Source: Paenibacillus woosongensis
GTDB taxonomy: Bacteria; Bacillota; Bacilli; Paenibacillales; Paenibacillaceae
Direction: 5' to 3'
Assembly: GCF_009725165.1 (NCBI RefSeq)
Contig: NZ_WNZW01000003.1
Coordinates: 124,001 to 188,000 of the forward strand
DNA: 64,000 bases
Below, in pieces: positions 35,215 through 44,674 of this stretch. The translations under genes and the position numbers were made by a program. The notes below the pieces were generated by a model. The model did not search any database. It worked only from the letters and a program-made list of their open reading frames with translations, and was not told the origin of the DNA. Each line of letters opens with the position of its first letter. The first letter of the stretch is position 1.

Positions 35215-36765
35215 ATGGCTAAGGAAACGAAGGATTACTCCAAGTATTTTGATTTCTCGGACGCCAAAGTCATTTCCGAGGACGAGAACGGCAAGAAAAT
35301 CAGAATCCGCGGACGGGATATTCAAATTCTTTCGGAACCGAATCACCGCAAAGAGAAGCAGCGCGGGAAAGAGGATGTTCAAGTGCTGTACAACACTGCC
35401 GTGCCTGAAGAGCTAAAAGGCATCGGCAACGGCAAGAAATATATTATTTATACGTACGGCTGCCAGATGAACGAGCATGATACGGAGACAATGAAGGGTC
35501 TGCTTGAGGAAATGGGCTATACCCCTACGGAAGAGCGTAAGGATGCGAACATTATTCTGCTGAACACCTGTGCAATCCGTGAGAATGCCGAAGATAAAGT
35601 GTTCGGCGAGCTTGGGCACCTGAAGGGGCTTAAGACGGAAAATCCGAATCTTCTGCTTGGCGTATGCGGCTGCATGTCGCAGGAAGAAGGCGTTGTGAAC
35701 CGGATTATGCAGAAGCATGGCTTCGTCGATATGATTTTTGGCACACATAATATTCACCGGCTGCCTCATTTGATCCGTGAAGCGTTGTTCAGCAAAGAAA
35801 TGGTCGTCGAAGTATGGTCCAAAGAAGGGGACATCATCGAGAACCTGCCGAAGAAACGTGAAGGGATGCGAGCTTGGGTCAACATTATGTACGGCTGTGA
35901 TAAATTTTGCACCTATTGTATCGTTCCATTTACGCGGGGCAAGGAGCGAAGCCGCCGTCCTGAGGATGTCATCGCCGAGGTGCGCGATTTGGCGCGTCAA
36001 GGCTTCAAGGAAATTACCTTGCTTGGACAGAATGTAAATGCTTATGGCAAGGATTTTACCGACATCGATTATACGTTTGCCAATTTGATGGACGACATCC
36101 GTCTAATTGATATTCCGCGCGTTCGCTTTACGACATCGCATCCCCGTGATTTTGATGACGATTTGATTGAAGTGCTGGCAAAGGGCGGCAATCTGGTTGA
36201 GCATATCCATCTGCCAGTTCAATCGGGCAATACCGAAGTGTTGAAGCGCATGAGCCGCAAATATTCGCGGGAGCATTATTTGGAGCTTGTCCGCAAAATC
36301 AAGAAAGCCATTCCAGACGTGGTGCTGACAACTGATATAATCGTTGGCTTCCCTGGGGAAACCGACGAGCAGTTCGAAGACACGCTATCCTTGGTTCGCG
36401 AGGTAGGATATGACTTTGCGTTTACGTTCATTTATTCCCCGCGTGAAGGAACGCCGGCCGCCGTTATGGAGGACAACGTTCCAATGGAAGTGAAGAAAGA
36501 GCGCCTGCAGCGGCTTAACGACGTGGTTAACGAGCATTGCCGCATTAGCAACGACCTGATGAAAGGTAAAATTGTCGAGGTGCTTGTCGAAGGGGAGAGC
36601 AAGAACAATGCCGAAGTGCTGTCCGGCCGGACACGCAGCAATAAGCTGGTCCATTTTGAGGGCGGCAAGGATTTGATCGGCAAGTTCGTACAAGTGGAAA
36701 TTACCGATCCAATGACATGGTATATTAAAGGGAACATCGTATCAGAAGCGGTTACCTCCGCATAA
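35215..36765 (+). CDS. miaB: tRNA-2-methylthio-N6-dimethylallyladenosine synthase
   Basis: Radical-SAM methylthiotransferase modifying A37 of tRNAs that read UNN codons. 516 residues, longer than the E. coli enzyme by an N-terminal extension of about 65 residues that is usual in Bacillales. [13 protein letters not shown] near 80, [12 protein letters not shown] and CGCMSQEEG hold the UPF0004 cysteines; [15 protein letters not shown] near 225 is the radical-SAM motif; a C-terminal TRAM domain follows. AAGGAGTG precedes the ATG. ricA follows, the pair being conserved with B. subtilis ymcB-ymcA. Confidence 0.96.
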   Translation: MAKETKDYSKYFDFSDAKVISEDENGKKIRIRGRDIQILSEPNHRKEKQRGKEDVQVLYNTAVPEELKGIGNGKKYIIYTYGCQMNEHDTETMKGLLEEMGYTPTEERKDANIILLNTCAIRENAEDKVFGELGHLKGLKTENPNLLLGVCGCMSQEEGVVNRIMQKHGFVDMIFGTHNIHRLPHLIREALFSKEMVVEVWSKEGDIIENLPKKREGMRAWVNIMYGCDKFCTYCIVPFTRGKERSRRPEDVIAEVRDLARQGFKEITLLGQNVNAYGKDFTDIDYTFANLMDDIRLIDIPRVRFTTSHPRDFDDDLIEVLAKGGNLVEHIHLPVQSGNTEVLKRMSRKYSREHYLELVRKIKKAIPDVVLTTDIIVGFPGETDEQFEDTLSLVREVGYDFAFTFIYSPREGTPAAVMEDNVPMEVKKERLQRLNDVVNEHCRISNDLMKGKIVEVLVEGESKNNAEVLSGRTRSNKLVHFEGGKDLIGKFVQVEITDPMTWYIKGNIVSEAVTSA

Positions 36766-36813
36766 TTAATAGAATGAAATACATGGCATGAATTTTGTTG
36801 GGAGGAAAGAACA

Positions 36814-37269
36814 TTGGGACAAGAGCATAACCACACGACTGATTGTGGGATTCCGAAATTCGATTCCCGCGATCTCGTCATTCGCGAAGATATTATGGCA
36901 AAAGCTAAAGAGCTCGCAGAGCTGATCGGGACAAGCGAGGAGGTTCAGCATTTCCAGAAGGCTGAGGAGCTGATCCGGAAGCATGAAAGAGTGCAAACGC
37001 TAATCAGTGCCATCAAGAAGAAGCAGAAGGAAATCGTTGCCTTCCAAAGCTTCCAGAATCAAGCGATGGTTGACAAAATAGAGCGGGAGATCGACGAGCT
37101 TCAGGACGAGCTGGATGAAATTCCACTCGTGACCGAATTCCAGCAAAGCCAGAGCGATATTAATTATTTGCTGCAGCTCGTCATTTCGGTAATCCGGGAT
37201 ACGGTATCCGAGAAGGTCAATGTTGAATCCGGAAGTGAATCTGCTCCGGCTTCAGGATATGGCGAGTAA
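36814..37269 (+). CDS. ricA: RicA (YmcA), YlbF/YmcA family
   Basis: 151-residue helical protein of the YlbF/YmcA family. In B. subtilis RicA acts with RicF and RicT as an Fe-S complex needed for RNase Y-dependent mRNA maturation, competence, sporulation and biofilm formation; rny is also in this window. VIREDIMAKAKELAELIGTS, an Ile/Lys-rich central helix and DINYLLQLVISVI are typical. The N-terminus carries a single Cys in HNHTTDCG. TTG start with GGAGGAAAG upstream, 48 bases after miaB. Confidence 0.85.
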   Translation: MGQEHNHTTDCGIPKFDSRDLVIREDIMAKAKELAELIGTSEEVQHFQKAEELIRKHERVQTLISAIKKKQKEIVAFQSFQNQAMVDKIEREIDELQDELDEIPLVTEFQQSQSDINYLLQLVISVIRDTVSEKVNVESGSESAPASGYGE

Positions 37270-37284
37270 GTCATCATGAAACCT

Positions 37285-37314
37285 GTGCGGAGGCTTACCC
37301 TTCGCACTTTTTTT
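37285..37314 (+). terminator. Terminator after ricA
   Basis: GTGCG (37285-37289) and CGCAC (37303-37307) enclose GAGGCTTACCCTT, which can extend the stem; seven T follow. Confidence 0.65.
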
Positions 37315-37445
37315 GACGATACACCATCTATATTTTATTAATATCATGAAATGTCTGCGTAATGATTGTTTGAATAGAGGCATCTTAGGAATAATACATC
37401 AAGATAGGGTTGACCGCGTCAATCCATACAGAAGGAGGAACGATA

Positions 37446-37868
37446 ATGGATTGGACGGATATCATGTCCCGCAGCGAGAAGTCGTTTTGGGGACTGCTTG
37501 GCCTCCGGCTGTTATCGGCAGACAGTCAGCGTGTGGAGATCGGCCTTACCGCTACCGAGTCGCATTTAAATTCCATGGGCATCGTCCATGGAGGCGTCCT
37601 GTCCGCGATGATGGACCAGGCGATGGGTACGCTTGTAACGGCTACAAAGGAAGGCCGGGAAGGTGTAACGACGCACTTGAACGTAAATTTTCTGAGTCCG
37701 ATGCAAATGGGCGAATTGATCGTGACGGCTTATCCGCTGCATGAGACGTTCCGTACGATGACTTTGCGTGCTGAAGTCCGCAACAGTGAGGGCTTATTGG
37801 GAAGCATCGCAACAGCGACGTTCCGGCTGCCGAAGGATAAAGGGAACTCCGGCAAGGATCAAGGCTGA
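37446..37868 (+). CDS. PaaI-type hotdog thioesterase
   Basis: 140-residue single hotdog domain acyl-CoA thioesterase. The family pattern is clear: LNSMGIVHGGVLSAMMDQAMG near 42-62 (HGG with catalytic Asp region), TTHLNVNFLSPMQMGELIV, and a TATFRLPK end. AGAAGGAGG precedes ATG 37446; the upstream part of the frame has no ribosome site. Substrate unknown. It starts a run of genes separate from miaB-ricA because of the terminator. Confidence 0.87.
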   Translation: MDWTDIMSRSEKSFWGLLGLRLLSADSQRVEIGLTATESHLNSMGIVHGGVLSAMMDQAMGTLVTATKEGREGVTTHLNVNFLSPMQMGELIVTAYPLHETFRTMTLRAEVRNSEGLLGSIATATFRLPKDKGNSGKDQG

Positions 37869-37947
37869 TTCATAGTAATGCAAATTCAACGGAATGTTGC
37901 CCGGTGATTCGCTAGGTAACGTTATCATATGAGTAATGTGGTGATTC

Positions 37948-38736
37948 ATGATGAGTATGGAACAAGAACAGGATCAGGGACAGCATCGCTACGATGCCAA
38001 GAAATACCGAACACCGGATGGAATTCCTGCGGACATAGTCATGTTTACACTAGCCAAGCAGGAGCGAAAGGCCGCTACCAAGTCGCTTCCTAGGTTCGAT
38101 TTGAAGGTGATGCTGATCCGCCGCAGAAGCTGGCCGTTTGCTGGGGCCTGGGCGCTGCCGGGGGGATTTTCTCAAGAGGATGAGTCTTTGTATGAGACCG
38201 CGCGCAGAGAGTTGAAGGAGGAGACAGGGGTAGACGGTCACCACCTGGAGTATCTCGGGGTGTACAGCAAGCCCGGGCGCGACCCGCGCGGCTGGATTAT
38301 TTCTCACGCTTTCTTCGCGCTAGTCGAGGAGTGGGTGCTGGAGAAGCGCCAATCCGCGGACGATGCCCAGGAAGTCGGATTGTTTACGGTAAAAGAGGCG
38401 CTGGAGGATTTACAGCTCGCGTTCGATCATCGTGAGATTTTAGAGGACGCTTATAAGAGAATTCAGCAGCAGATGCTTCATACGACGATCGCGAAGCAGT
38501 TTTTGCCGCCTCATTTTACGCTTGGCGAGCTTTATCAGGTTATTCAGACGGTTGTACCGGATTTCGCGGAGCTGAATTTCATTCGCAAAATCACGTCTAC
38601 CCGCAGCAGACAAGGGATCTTGGAGGAAGTGCGCGATGAGAACGGGAATCCGATGCTGTCCAATCAATATTCGCAGCGCCCGGCGCAGTTATATCGTTTT
38701 ACCGATTATACGCCAAGATTATCCATTTATACTTAA
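37948..38736 (+). CDS. Nudix hydrolase with C-terminal NrtR-like winged helix
   Basis: 262 residues. The N-terminal Nudix domain (about 20-165) has an intact Nudix box, GGFSQEDESLYETAR followed by RELKEETGV near 75-97, so it may hydrolyse ADP-ribose or related molecules. The C-terminal 90 residues (FTLGELYQVIQTVVPDF, FIRKITS, RPAQLYRF) match the winged-helix part of NrtR-type NAD regulators. Genes for a nicotinamidase-like hydrolase and PncB follow, so it may be the NAD-salvage repressor. ATG 37951 or 37957 are possible alternative starts. Catalytic versus regulatory role is undecided. Confidence 0.8.
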   Translation: MMSMEQEQDQGQHRYDAKKYRTPDGIPADIVMFTLAKQERKAATKSLPRFDLKVMLIRRRSWPFAGAWALPGGFSQEDESLYETARRELKEETGVDGHHLEYLGVYSKPGRDPRGWIISHAFFALVEEWVLEKRQSADDAQEVGLFTVKEALEDLQLAFDHREILEDAYKRIQQQMLHTTIAKQFLPPHFTLGELYQVIQTVVPDFAELNFIRKITSTRSRQGILEEVRDENGNPMLSNQYSQRPAQLYRFTDYTPRLSIYT

Positions 38737-38767
38737 ATGATAGCGATATCTTGATTATTTGCTCATG

Positions 38768-38777
38768 TAGTTAACTA
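38768..38777. promoter_or_regulatory. Perfect 10-bp palindrome before the nicotinamidase-like gene
   Basis: TAGTTAACTA lies 70 bases before the hydrolase start. A second palindrome, TAACGTTA (37917-37924), lies 24 bases before the Nudix gene. Both are short and could be operators of the Nudix/NrtR-like protein, or chance. Confidence 0.25.
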
Positions 38778-38847
38778 TTTGTCAGCTGCCGTTTCTTGTT
38801 CATTCCATGTTCATAATTTATTAAGAAGAAGGGCTGGGTGAAGCTGG

Positions 38848-39390
38848 ATGAAAGCACTGCTTGTTGTTGATTATACGAAGGATTTCGTCGATGGAAAACT
38901 GCCCGTAGGCGAGCCGGCGATTTTGCTCGAATCGGCGATTTGCCAAATTACGGAGCAATATGTGCAGCAGGGCGATTTTGTCGTCATGGCGGTGGATCTG
39001 CACGAAGAGGGGGATACGCTCCATCCGGAATCCAAGCTATTCCCGCCGCATAATATCCGAGATACGGAAGGACGGGAGCTGTACGGCAAGTTAGCGGACG
39101 TGTACAAGCGGCACCAGGATCGGATCTACTGGATGGACAAAACGCGATACAGCGCTTTTTGCGGCACCGATCTCGAGCAGAAATTGCGGGAACGGGGAAT
39201 TAACGAAGTGGCGATCATCGGCGTTTGCACGGATATTTGCGTATTGCATACCGCTGTAGATGCATATAATAAAGGTTATGGAATTACGATCTACGAGGAT
39301 GGTGTAGCCAGCTTCAATCCGGAAGGCCATACATGGGCACTCGGGCATTTTCGTGCTACTTTGGGTGCAAATGTGACAAGCAGCAGATAA
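38848..39390 (+). CDS. Cysteine hydrolase, nicotinamidase-like (isochorismatase family)
   Basis: 180 residues. The isochorismatase-fold triad is visible: Asp in LLVVDYTKDF (residue 8), Lys in DKTRYSAF (near 98), and nucleophile Cys in GVCTDICVLHTA (near 130). DLHEEGDTLHPES resembles the metal site of nicotinamidases. Followed 58 bases later by pncB, the enzyme that uses the nicotinate product, so nicotinamide is the likely substrate. GGGCTGGGTG precedes the ATG. Gene symbol withheld because other family members share the motifs. Confidence 0.83.
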   Translation: MKALLVVDYTKDFVDGKLPVGEPAILLESAICQITEQYVQQGDFVVMAVDLHEEGDTLHPESKLFPPHNIRDTEGRELYGKLADVYKRHQDRIYWMDKTRYSAFCGTDLEQKLRERGINEVAIIGVCTDICVLHTAVDAYNKGYGITIYEDGVASFNPEGHTWALGHFRATLGANVTSSR

Positions 39391-39448
39391 ACTTACAGTA
39401 ATAGCTGCGCATTTGTGCAGTTGCGACACCAGAGAGGATGAAAGACAG

Positions 39449-40903
39449 ATGCAAAGCGCAAGTTTGGCGCTACATACGGATAAATATCAGATTAATATGA
39501 TTTATGCCCACTGGGTAAACGGTACGCATGAACGCAAAGCGGTGTTCGAGGCGTATTTTCGCAAGCTGCCCTTCGGTAACGGATATGCCGTGTTTGCAGG
39601 TTTAGAGCGAATTGTGCAGTACATATCTCACCTGCAGTTTTCGGATAGCGATATCGAGTTTCTGGGCAGACAGGAAGAGAATTACGACCCTGCTTTTCTG
39701 GAGCTGCTCCGTAATTTCCGATTTAAGGGCAATCTTTACGCTGTTCCTGAAGGAGCTTTGGTATTTCCGAGCGAGCCGCTGATTCGCGTAGAGGGAACAA
39801 TTATGGAGGCCCAGCTGATCGAAACCGCACTGCTTAATTTCATGAACTTTCAGACCTTGATTGCCACCAAAGCATCTCGGGTGAAGCGGGTGGCCGAAAA
39901 TGATGTGCTGCTCGAATTCGGTTCAAGGCGGGCGCAGGAGGCCGACGCTGCCATTTGGGGAGCGCGAGCTGCCTATTTGTCGGGCTTCGACGCGACCTCG
40001 AATTTGCTTGCCGGAGAGATCTTTGGCATTCCAACCAAAGGAACGCATGCACACTCCTGGGTGCAGAGCTTCGACTCGGAGCTGGAGGCATTTGAACGAT
40101 TTGCTGAGGCGCTTCCTGATCAGGTCTCGCTGCTCGTGGATACATTTGACACATTAAGCAGCGGCGTGCCGAACGCGATCAAGACTGCAAAGCTGCTGGA
40201 GAGCAAGGGTAAACGGTTAAGCAGCATTCGCCTGGATAGCGGAGATCTCGCTTACCTGTCGATGAAAGCCCGTAAAATGCTTGACGAAGCCGGTCTTCCA
40301 TACGTTCAGATCGTTGCATCAAATGACCTGGACGAGAATACGATCTTTAACCTCAAGGCACAAGGGGCGAAAATCGATATATGGGGTGTTGGCACCCAGC
40401 TGATTACAGCTGCGGACCAGCCGGCTTTGGGCGGGGTGTATAAACTTGTTGAACGTGAACGGAACGGAGTAATGGAGCCGACGATCAAAATATCCGCCAA
40501 TCCGGAAAAAGTAACGACCCCGGGCAGAAAGGATATTTTGCGTATTGTCGATGGGGAGAGCGGCAAGGCGATCGCCGATTACATCTGCTTCCCTCATGAG
40601 CAGCAGGCCAGATCCGGAGGTAAGCTTCGTTTGTTTGATCCGGTTCATCCCTATTTAAAAAAATCCGTTAAAAATTACAAGGCTATTTCGATGCAGCAGC
40701 AAATTTTCGTAGACGGGGAGCTTGTCTATGAACTGCCTACGCTTGATGCGATCCGAGCTTATCATAAAGAGCAGCTGCAAATGTTCTGGCCAGAATATTT
40801 GCGGAAGCTCAATCCAGAGAAGTATCGCGTCAACTTGAGCCAGGAGGCGTGGGAGCTTAAGCAGAAGCTGATCGAGGAATATATGGGCCAGCATGAAGAT
40901 TGA
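39449..40903 (+). CDS. pncB: Nicotinate phosphoribosyltransferase
   Basis: Converts nicotinate, PRPP and ATP to nicotinate mononucleotide in NAD salvage. 484 residues. LHTDKYQINMIYAHW at the N-terminus, FEAYFRKLPFGNGYAVFAG, GSRRAQEADAAIWGARAA, GTHAHSWV (the phosphorylated His region), VDTFDTLSSG and SNDLDEN are typical of the long Gram-positive PncB. AGAGGATGAAAG precedes ATG 39449. Last gene of the presumed NAD-salvage group; terminator follows. Confidence 0.95.
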   Translation: MQSASLALHTDKYQINMIYAHWVNGTHERKAVFEAYFRKLPFGNGYAVFAGLERIVQYISHLQFSDSDIEFLGRQEENYDPAFLELLRNFRFKGNLYAVPEGALVFPSEPLIRVEGTIMEAQLIETALLNFMNFQTLIATKASRVKRVAENDVLLEFGSRRAQEADAAIWGARAAYLSGFDATSNLLAGEIFGIPTKGTHAHSWVQSFDSELEAFERFAEALPDQVSLLVDTFDTLSSGVPNAIKTAKLLESKGKRLSSIRLDSGDLAYLSMKARKMLDEAGLPYVQIVASNDLDENTIFNLKAQGAKIDIWGVGTQLITAADQPALGGVYKLVERERNGVMEPTIKISANPEKVTTPGRKDILRIVDGESGKAIADYICFPHEQQARSGGKLRLFDPVHPYLKKSVKNYKAISMQQQIFVDGELVYELPTLDAIRAYHKEQLQMFWPEYLRKLNPEKYRVNLSQEAWELKQKLIEEYMGQHED

Positions 40904-40921
40904 AGCAATCCAAAATAGTTC

Positions 40922-40962
40922 AAGGCTGTTTTCTAAGCATATGCTTAGGAAGCAGCCTTTTT
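40922..40962 (+). terminator. Terminator after pncB
   Basis: AAGGCTG (40922-40928) and CAGCCTT (40953-40959) with an inner CTAAGCATATGCTTAG palindrome, followed by TTT. Long hairpin. Confidence 0.8.
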
Positions 40963-41223
40963 CATTTATTATTATTTCTCGGGAAAGCGCAAAAACCGCT
41001 ATTTTCAGCGTCGTTGCTTGCTTCATTCGACACCCGCTTCAAAATTGTCTATATGACATTTGTTACATCCGTCACACTCCATATATGGTAAATTGAAAAA
41101 TTAATCGAGGTATTTTAGACTCGAAGCATTTGCGAGGCTATTGAAGGGGCATTTTGTATAGTTTGGTTCTGTAATGATTTCCGTGTAGATGAATTCGCAT
41201 AAGCGAGAAGGGAGTCCAGACGC
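40963..41223. other. Gene-free stretch before the second 2-oxoacid oxidoreductase
   Basis: About 260 bases with no credible gene. TTGTTA (41060) followed by TATATG-like bases gives at best a weak promoter. Frames on either strand here lack ribosome sites. Otherwise I see nothing in it. Confidence 0.3.
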
Positions 41224-42231
41224 ATGATGCAATTACCAAAATTGAATGAGTTAGGTTTTTTTGAAATTCGGCTGGAATCGATAGGGGGCCTTGGCGCGAA
41301 CCTAGCCGGCAAAATGCTGGCTGAAGCCGGGGTCGAGGGAGCCGGGCTGAATGGTGTCAGCTTCTCTTCGTACGGATCGGAGAAGAAAGGGTCGCCGGTT
41401 AAAGCACATATCCGTTTCTGCAATCTAGACACGCCGATCCGGGATACATCGCCCGTAGAGCGGCCGCATATCGTAGGTATTTTCCAGGAAGCGCTTGCGA
41501 AGACCGTCAATGTGATCAGCGGCATTTATGAGGACAGCACCGTTCTCGTGAACTCCCGGAAAACTCCGGCAGAGCTGAAAGAAGAATTGAAGCTGCTAGG
41601 AGGAACGATTGCCGTCGTTGATGCTACGGGCATCGCCTTGGAGGAGAAGAACCGGGTTAATATGGCCATGCTCGGCGCGATGTTTCGGTTATGTCCATTT
41701 TTGGACCCGCAAACGATGAAGGAGGTCATTCGAAAATCCCTGGAGAGCAAATATCCTCAAATGGTTGCTCCTGCCATAGCAACCTTTGAACGTGGATATC
41801 AGGAGGTGACGATTGAGACCTTCGCGCTGCCGGAGGGAATGAGCATGCCTGCCTTTACCCGGGCGGATACACCGGTCTTGGGATACGAAACCCAGCCGAT
41901 TGGCGGGCTAGTAATCAATCCAGGCAACAGCATTTTGAAGGATCTCAGCATTTCGCGTTCGGGAATGATGCCGCATTTCAAGCTCGATGCCTGCATTCAC
42001 TGCGCCCAGTGTGATAACGTCTGTCCAGATAATTGCTTTGTCTGGGAGGAGCTGCCGGATAAGAAGGGGCGTTTGCAGATGTTCCTGCAAGGCATTGATT
42101 ATCAATACTGCAAAGGCTGCCTGAAATGCGTGCACGCCTGCCCGACGGATGCGTTATCCGGTGAACGGGAGGAAGACGGTGTCGCGGCGGCCAATCGCGT
42201 CCCGCACAGATTTGATTTTGCGATGCAGTAA
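41224..42231 (+). CDS. 2-oxoacid:acceptor oxidoreductase, gamma-delta fusion
   Basis: 335 residues. The N-terminal 190 are a gamma (PorC/VorC-like) domain: FEIRLESIGGLGANLAGKML and NGVSFSSYGSEKKGSPVKAH. The C-terminal part is a two-cluster ferredoxin (delta) domain with CIHCAQCDNVCP and CKGCLKCVHACP, both C-x2-C-x2-C-x3-C. Paired with the alpha-beta fusion 66 bases downstream, it completes a PFOR-type enzyme that oxidises a 2-oxoacid to acyl-CoA and passes electrons to ferredoxin. The substrate (pyruvate, branched-chain oxoacid or other) cannot be read from sequence. GAAGGGAG precedes the ATG. Confidence 0.88.
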   Translation: MMQLPKLNELGFFEIRLESIGGLGANLAGKMLAEAGVEGAGLNGVSFSSYGSEKKGSPVKAHIRFCNLDTPIRDTSPVERPHIVGIFQEALAKTVNVISGIYEDSTVLVNSRKTPAELKEELKLLGGTIAVVDATGIALEEKNRVNMAMLGAMFRLCPFLDPQTMKEVIRKSLESKYPQMVAPAIATFERGYQEVTIETFALPEGMSMPAFTRADTPVLGYETQPIGGLVINPGNSILKDLSISRSGMMPHFKLDACIHCAQCDNVCPDNCFVWEELPDKKGRLQMFLQGIDYQYCKGCLKCVHACPTDALSGEREEDGVAAANRVPHRFDFAMQ

Positions 42232-42297
42232 GAGGGAAATGTCGGCTTACCAAGCTATCGTTGAAGTCCAATAAATAACAAGAAAGGCGGAAACGTC

Positions 42298-44601
42298 ATG
42301 GCGATGGATATTGCAAAAGAGAAAGGCACAGCCAAGGTGGAGCAGCGGGTCGTTTATGAATCAGGTAATGAAATGGCGGCATACGCTGCCCATCAAATCA
42401 ATTATCATATCATGGGATATTTTCCGATATCTCCATCCACGGAGATTGCCCAATTTCTCGATTTGATGAAGGCGAACGGACAGCATGACATCAAACTGAT
42501 TCCTTCTGACGGGGAGCATAGCTCAGCGGGAATTTGCTATGGGGCTTCCACGGCGGGAGGCCGGGTCTTCAATGCCACGAGCGCGAACGGGTACATGTAC
42601 ATGCTGGAGCAGATGCCGGTTCAGTCCGGAACCCGCTTCCCGATGGTCATGAATCTGGTATGCCGGTCGGTGTCCGGACCGCTGGACATTCACGGCGACC
42701 ATTCCGACTTGTATTTTGCGCTAAATACGGGTTGGCCGATCTTAATGTGCCGTGATCCACAGGCCGTATATGACATGAATATTATGGCGATCAAGCTGGC
42801 AGAGGATCCGGCAGTGAGGCTGCCTGTGCTTGTAGCTTCGGACGGATATTTTACCTCGCACCAGAAACGCCGGGTGCATACGTTCGCTAACAGTGAGGAC
42901 GTGCAGCGGTTTATCGGCGAGCAGCCTGCCGGTTTCCCGCATACACTGGACCGCAACAACCCGATTACCGTCGGCCCATACATGAACGAGCCTGATTATA
43001 TCAACAACTGTTATCAGCAGTCTCAGGCGATGTACCGTGCTGAAGAAGTGTTTGAACGTATTGCGGGAGAATATGAGCTGCTGACAGGCAGAAAATATGA
43101 GCTGCTTGATCTGTATCGGATGGAGGATGCCGAGGTAGCGGTATTTCTCATGAATTCGGCTTCGGAAATTATCAAGGACGTAGTTGACAGCTTGCGGAGC
43201 CAAGGCATCAAGGCGGGTTCGATTGCACCCAACATGATTCGACCGTTCCCGCAGCGGCAAATCGCTGAGGCGCTCAAAAACGTAAAGGCGGTTACGGTAG
43301 GCGACCGTGCTGATTCTTATGGAGCGCATGGCGGCAATATGACTAATGAAATCAAAGCGGCGCTATATACGTATGGCAATACGACAACCCAGGTGGTCAG
43401 CCGCGTATATGGTTTAGGAGGGAAGGAATTTTACGCGGAGGACGGCCATCATTTGTTCTCTTTGGCGATCGAGGCGGCGAAGAAGCAAAAGGTCGACATC
43501 CCGTTCGATTATTACGGACATACGCCGGGGGATCCTGATAAGGCGCCTAAACGGGTGTTGAACCCGCTTCGCTTCGAGGATTTGAAGACCGGCCTGATTC
43601 AGGTAACCAAAAATGAGGAGACCGGGAAGCTGGGCGTTCGCATACCGCCGCTGCGTGCTTTGACGAAGAAGCCGAAGCGCATTGCGCCAGGGCATGGGGC
43701 GTGTCCGGGCTGTGGCATTTTTTCCGGACTGGAGCTGTTTTTTAAAGGGATCGAGGGCGACATCGTCGCACTGTTCCATACCGGCTGTGCTATGGTTGTT
43801 ACAACCGGGTATCCGTACTCCTCTCATAAGGCAACCTATATCCACAACCTGTTCCAAAACGGGGCCGCAACCTTATCCGGCGTAGTTGAGATGTTCTGGG
43901 AGCGCAAGCGCCGGGGAGAGCTAGATCATCTCGGCCTTCAGGATGACTTCACTTTCGTCATGGTAACCGGTGACGGCGGAATGGATATTGGCATGGGACC
44001 GGCCATCGGCGCTGCGCTTCGCAATCATCGGATGATTATTATCGAATACGATAATGAAGGATATATGAACACAGGGGCACAGCTGTCTTATTCAACGCCG
44101 CTAGGTCATCGGACTTCAACTTCGAATATCGGCTCAGTGCAAAAAGGGAAAGTGTTCCATCACAAAGATACGGCGCAGATTATGGCGGCAACGAACATCC
44201 CTTACGTATTCACCGGAAGCGAAGCCTACCCGCAGGATTTGGTCAAGAAAGCGGCCAAAGCTCAGTGGTATGCTCAGAACGAAGGGCTCGTATATGGTAA
44301 AATATTGATAGCGTGCCCGCTAAACTGGATCAGCCCTGATGATGAGGGCACGAACATCGTGGACGCCGCGGTGAATTCCTGCTTTTTCCCGCTCTATGAA
44401 GTGGAGCATGGAAGTACGACGATCACTTACAATCCGGAGGAAAAGGGCAAACGCGTTCCACTGGTGGATTGGCTCAAGACGATGGGCAAGACCCGCCATC
44501 TCACGAAGCCGGAGAACAGCGGAGCATTAGCCGAGTTCGAGCGTGAAGTGAACCGGAGATGGCAAGTTTTATTGGCTAAGCATGAGCATCCGTATTTGTA
44601 G
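42298..44601 (+). CDS. 2-oxoacid:acceptor oxidoreductase, alpha-beta fusion
   Basis: 767 residues. Alpha domain: AYAAHQINYHIMGYFPISPS near 28-47, SDGEHSSAGICYGASTAGG, NATSANGYMYMLEQMPVQSG. Beta domain from about 460: GHGACPGCGIFSG, FHTGCAMVVTTGYPYSS, and the thiamine-diphosphate stretch VTGDGGMDIGMG ... EYDNEGYMNTGAQ. Together with the gamma-delta protein it makes a complete enzyme from two chains, an arrangement less common than four separate subunits or a single chain. AAAGGCGG precedes ATG 42298. Distinct from the korAB pair at 28.8 kb in both domain order and sequence. Confidence 0.9.
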   Translation: MAMDIAKEKGTAKVEQRVVYESGNEMAAYAAHQINYHIMGYFPISPSTEIAQFLDLMKANGQHDIKLIPSDGEHSSAGICYGASTAGGRVFNATSANGYMYMLEQMPVQSGTRFPMVMNLVCRSVSGPLDIHGDHSDLYFALNTGWPILMCRDPQAVYDMNIMAIKLAEDPAVRLPVLVASDGYFTSHQKRRVHTFANSEDVQRFIGEQPAGFPHTLDRNNPITVGPYMNEPDYINNCYQQSQAMYRAEEVFERIAGEYELLTGRKYELLDLYRMEDAEVAVFLMNSASEIIKDVVDSLRSQGIKAGSIAPNMIRPFPQRQIAEALKNVKAVTVGDRADSYGAHGGNMTNEIKAALYTYGNTTTQVVSRVYGLGGKEFYAEDGHHLFSLAIEAAKKQKVDIPFDYYGHTPGDPDKAPKRVLNPLRFEDLKTGLIQVTKNEETGKLGVRIPPLRALTKKPKRIAPGHGACPGCGIFSGLELFFKGIEGDIVALFHTGCAMVVTTGYPYSSHKATYIHNLFQNGAATLSGVVEMFWERKRRGELDHLGLQDDFTFVMVTGDGGMDIGMGPAIGAALRNHRMIIIEYDNEGYMNTGAQLSYSTPLGHRTSTSNIGSVQKGKVFHHKDTAQIMAATNIPYVFTGSEAYPQDLVKKAAKAQWYAQNEGLVYGKILIACPLNWISPDDEGTNIVDAAVNSCFFPLYEVEHGSTTITYNPEEKGKRVPLVDWLKTMGKTRHLTKPENSGALAEFEREVNRRWQVLLAKHEHPYL

Positions 44602-44674
44602 TCGCAAAGAACAAGTATGAAGTATGATAGATGAAGCAAGAGTTATGAACCAGCGTAAAGAAAGGAGGCATCCC

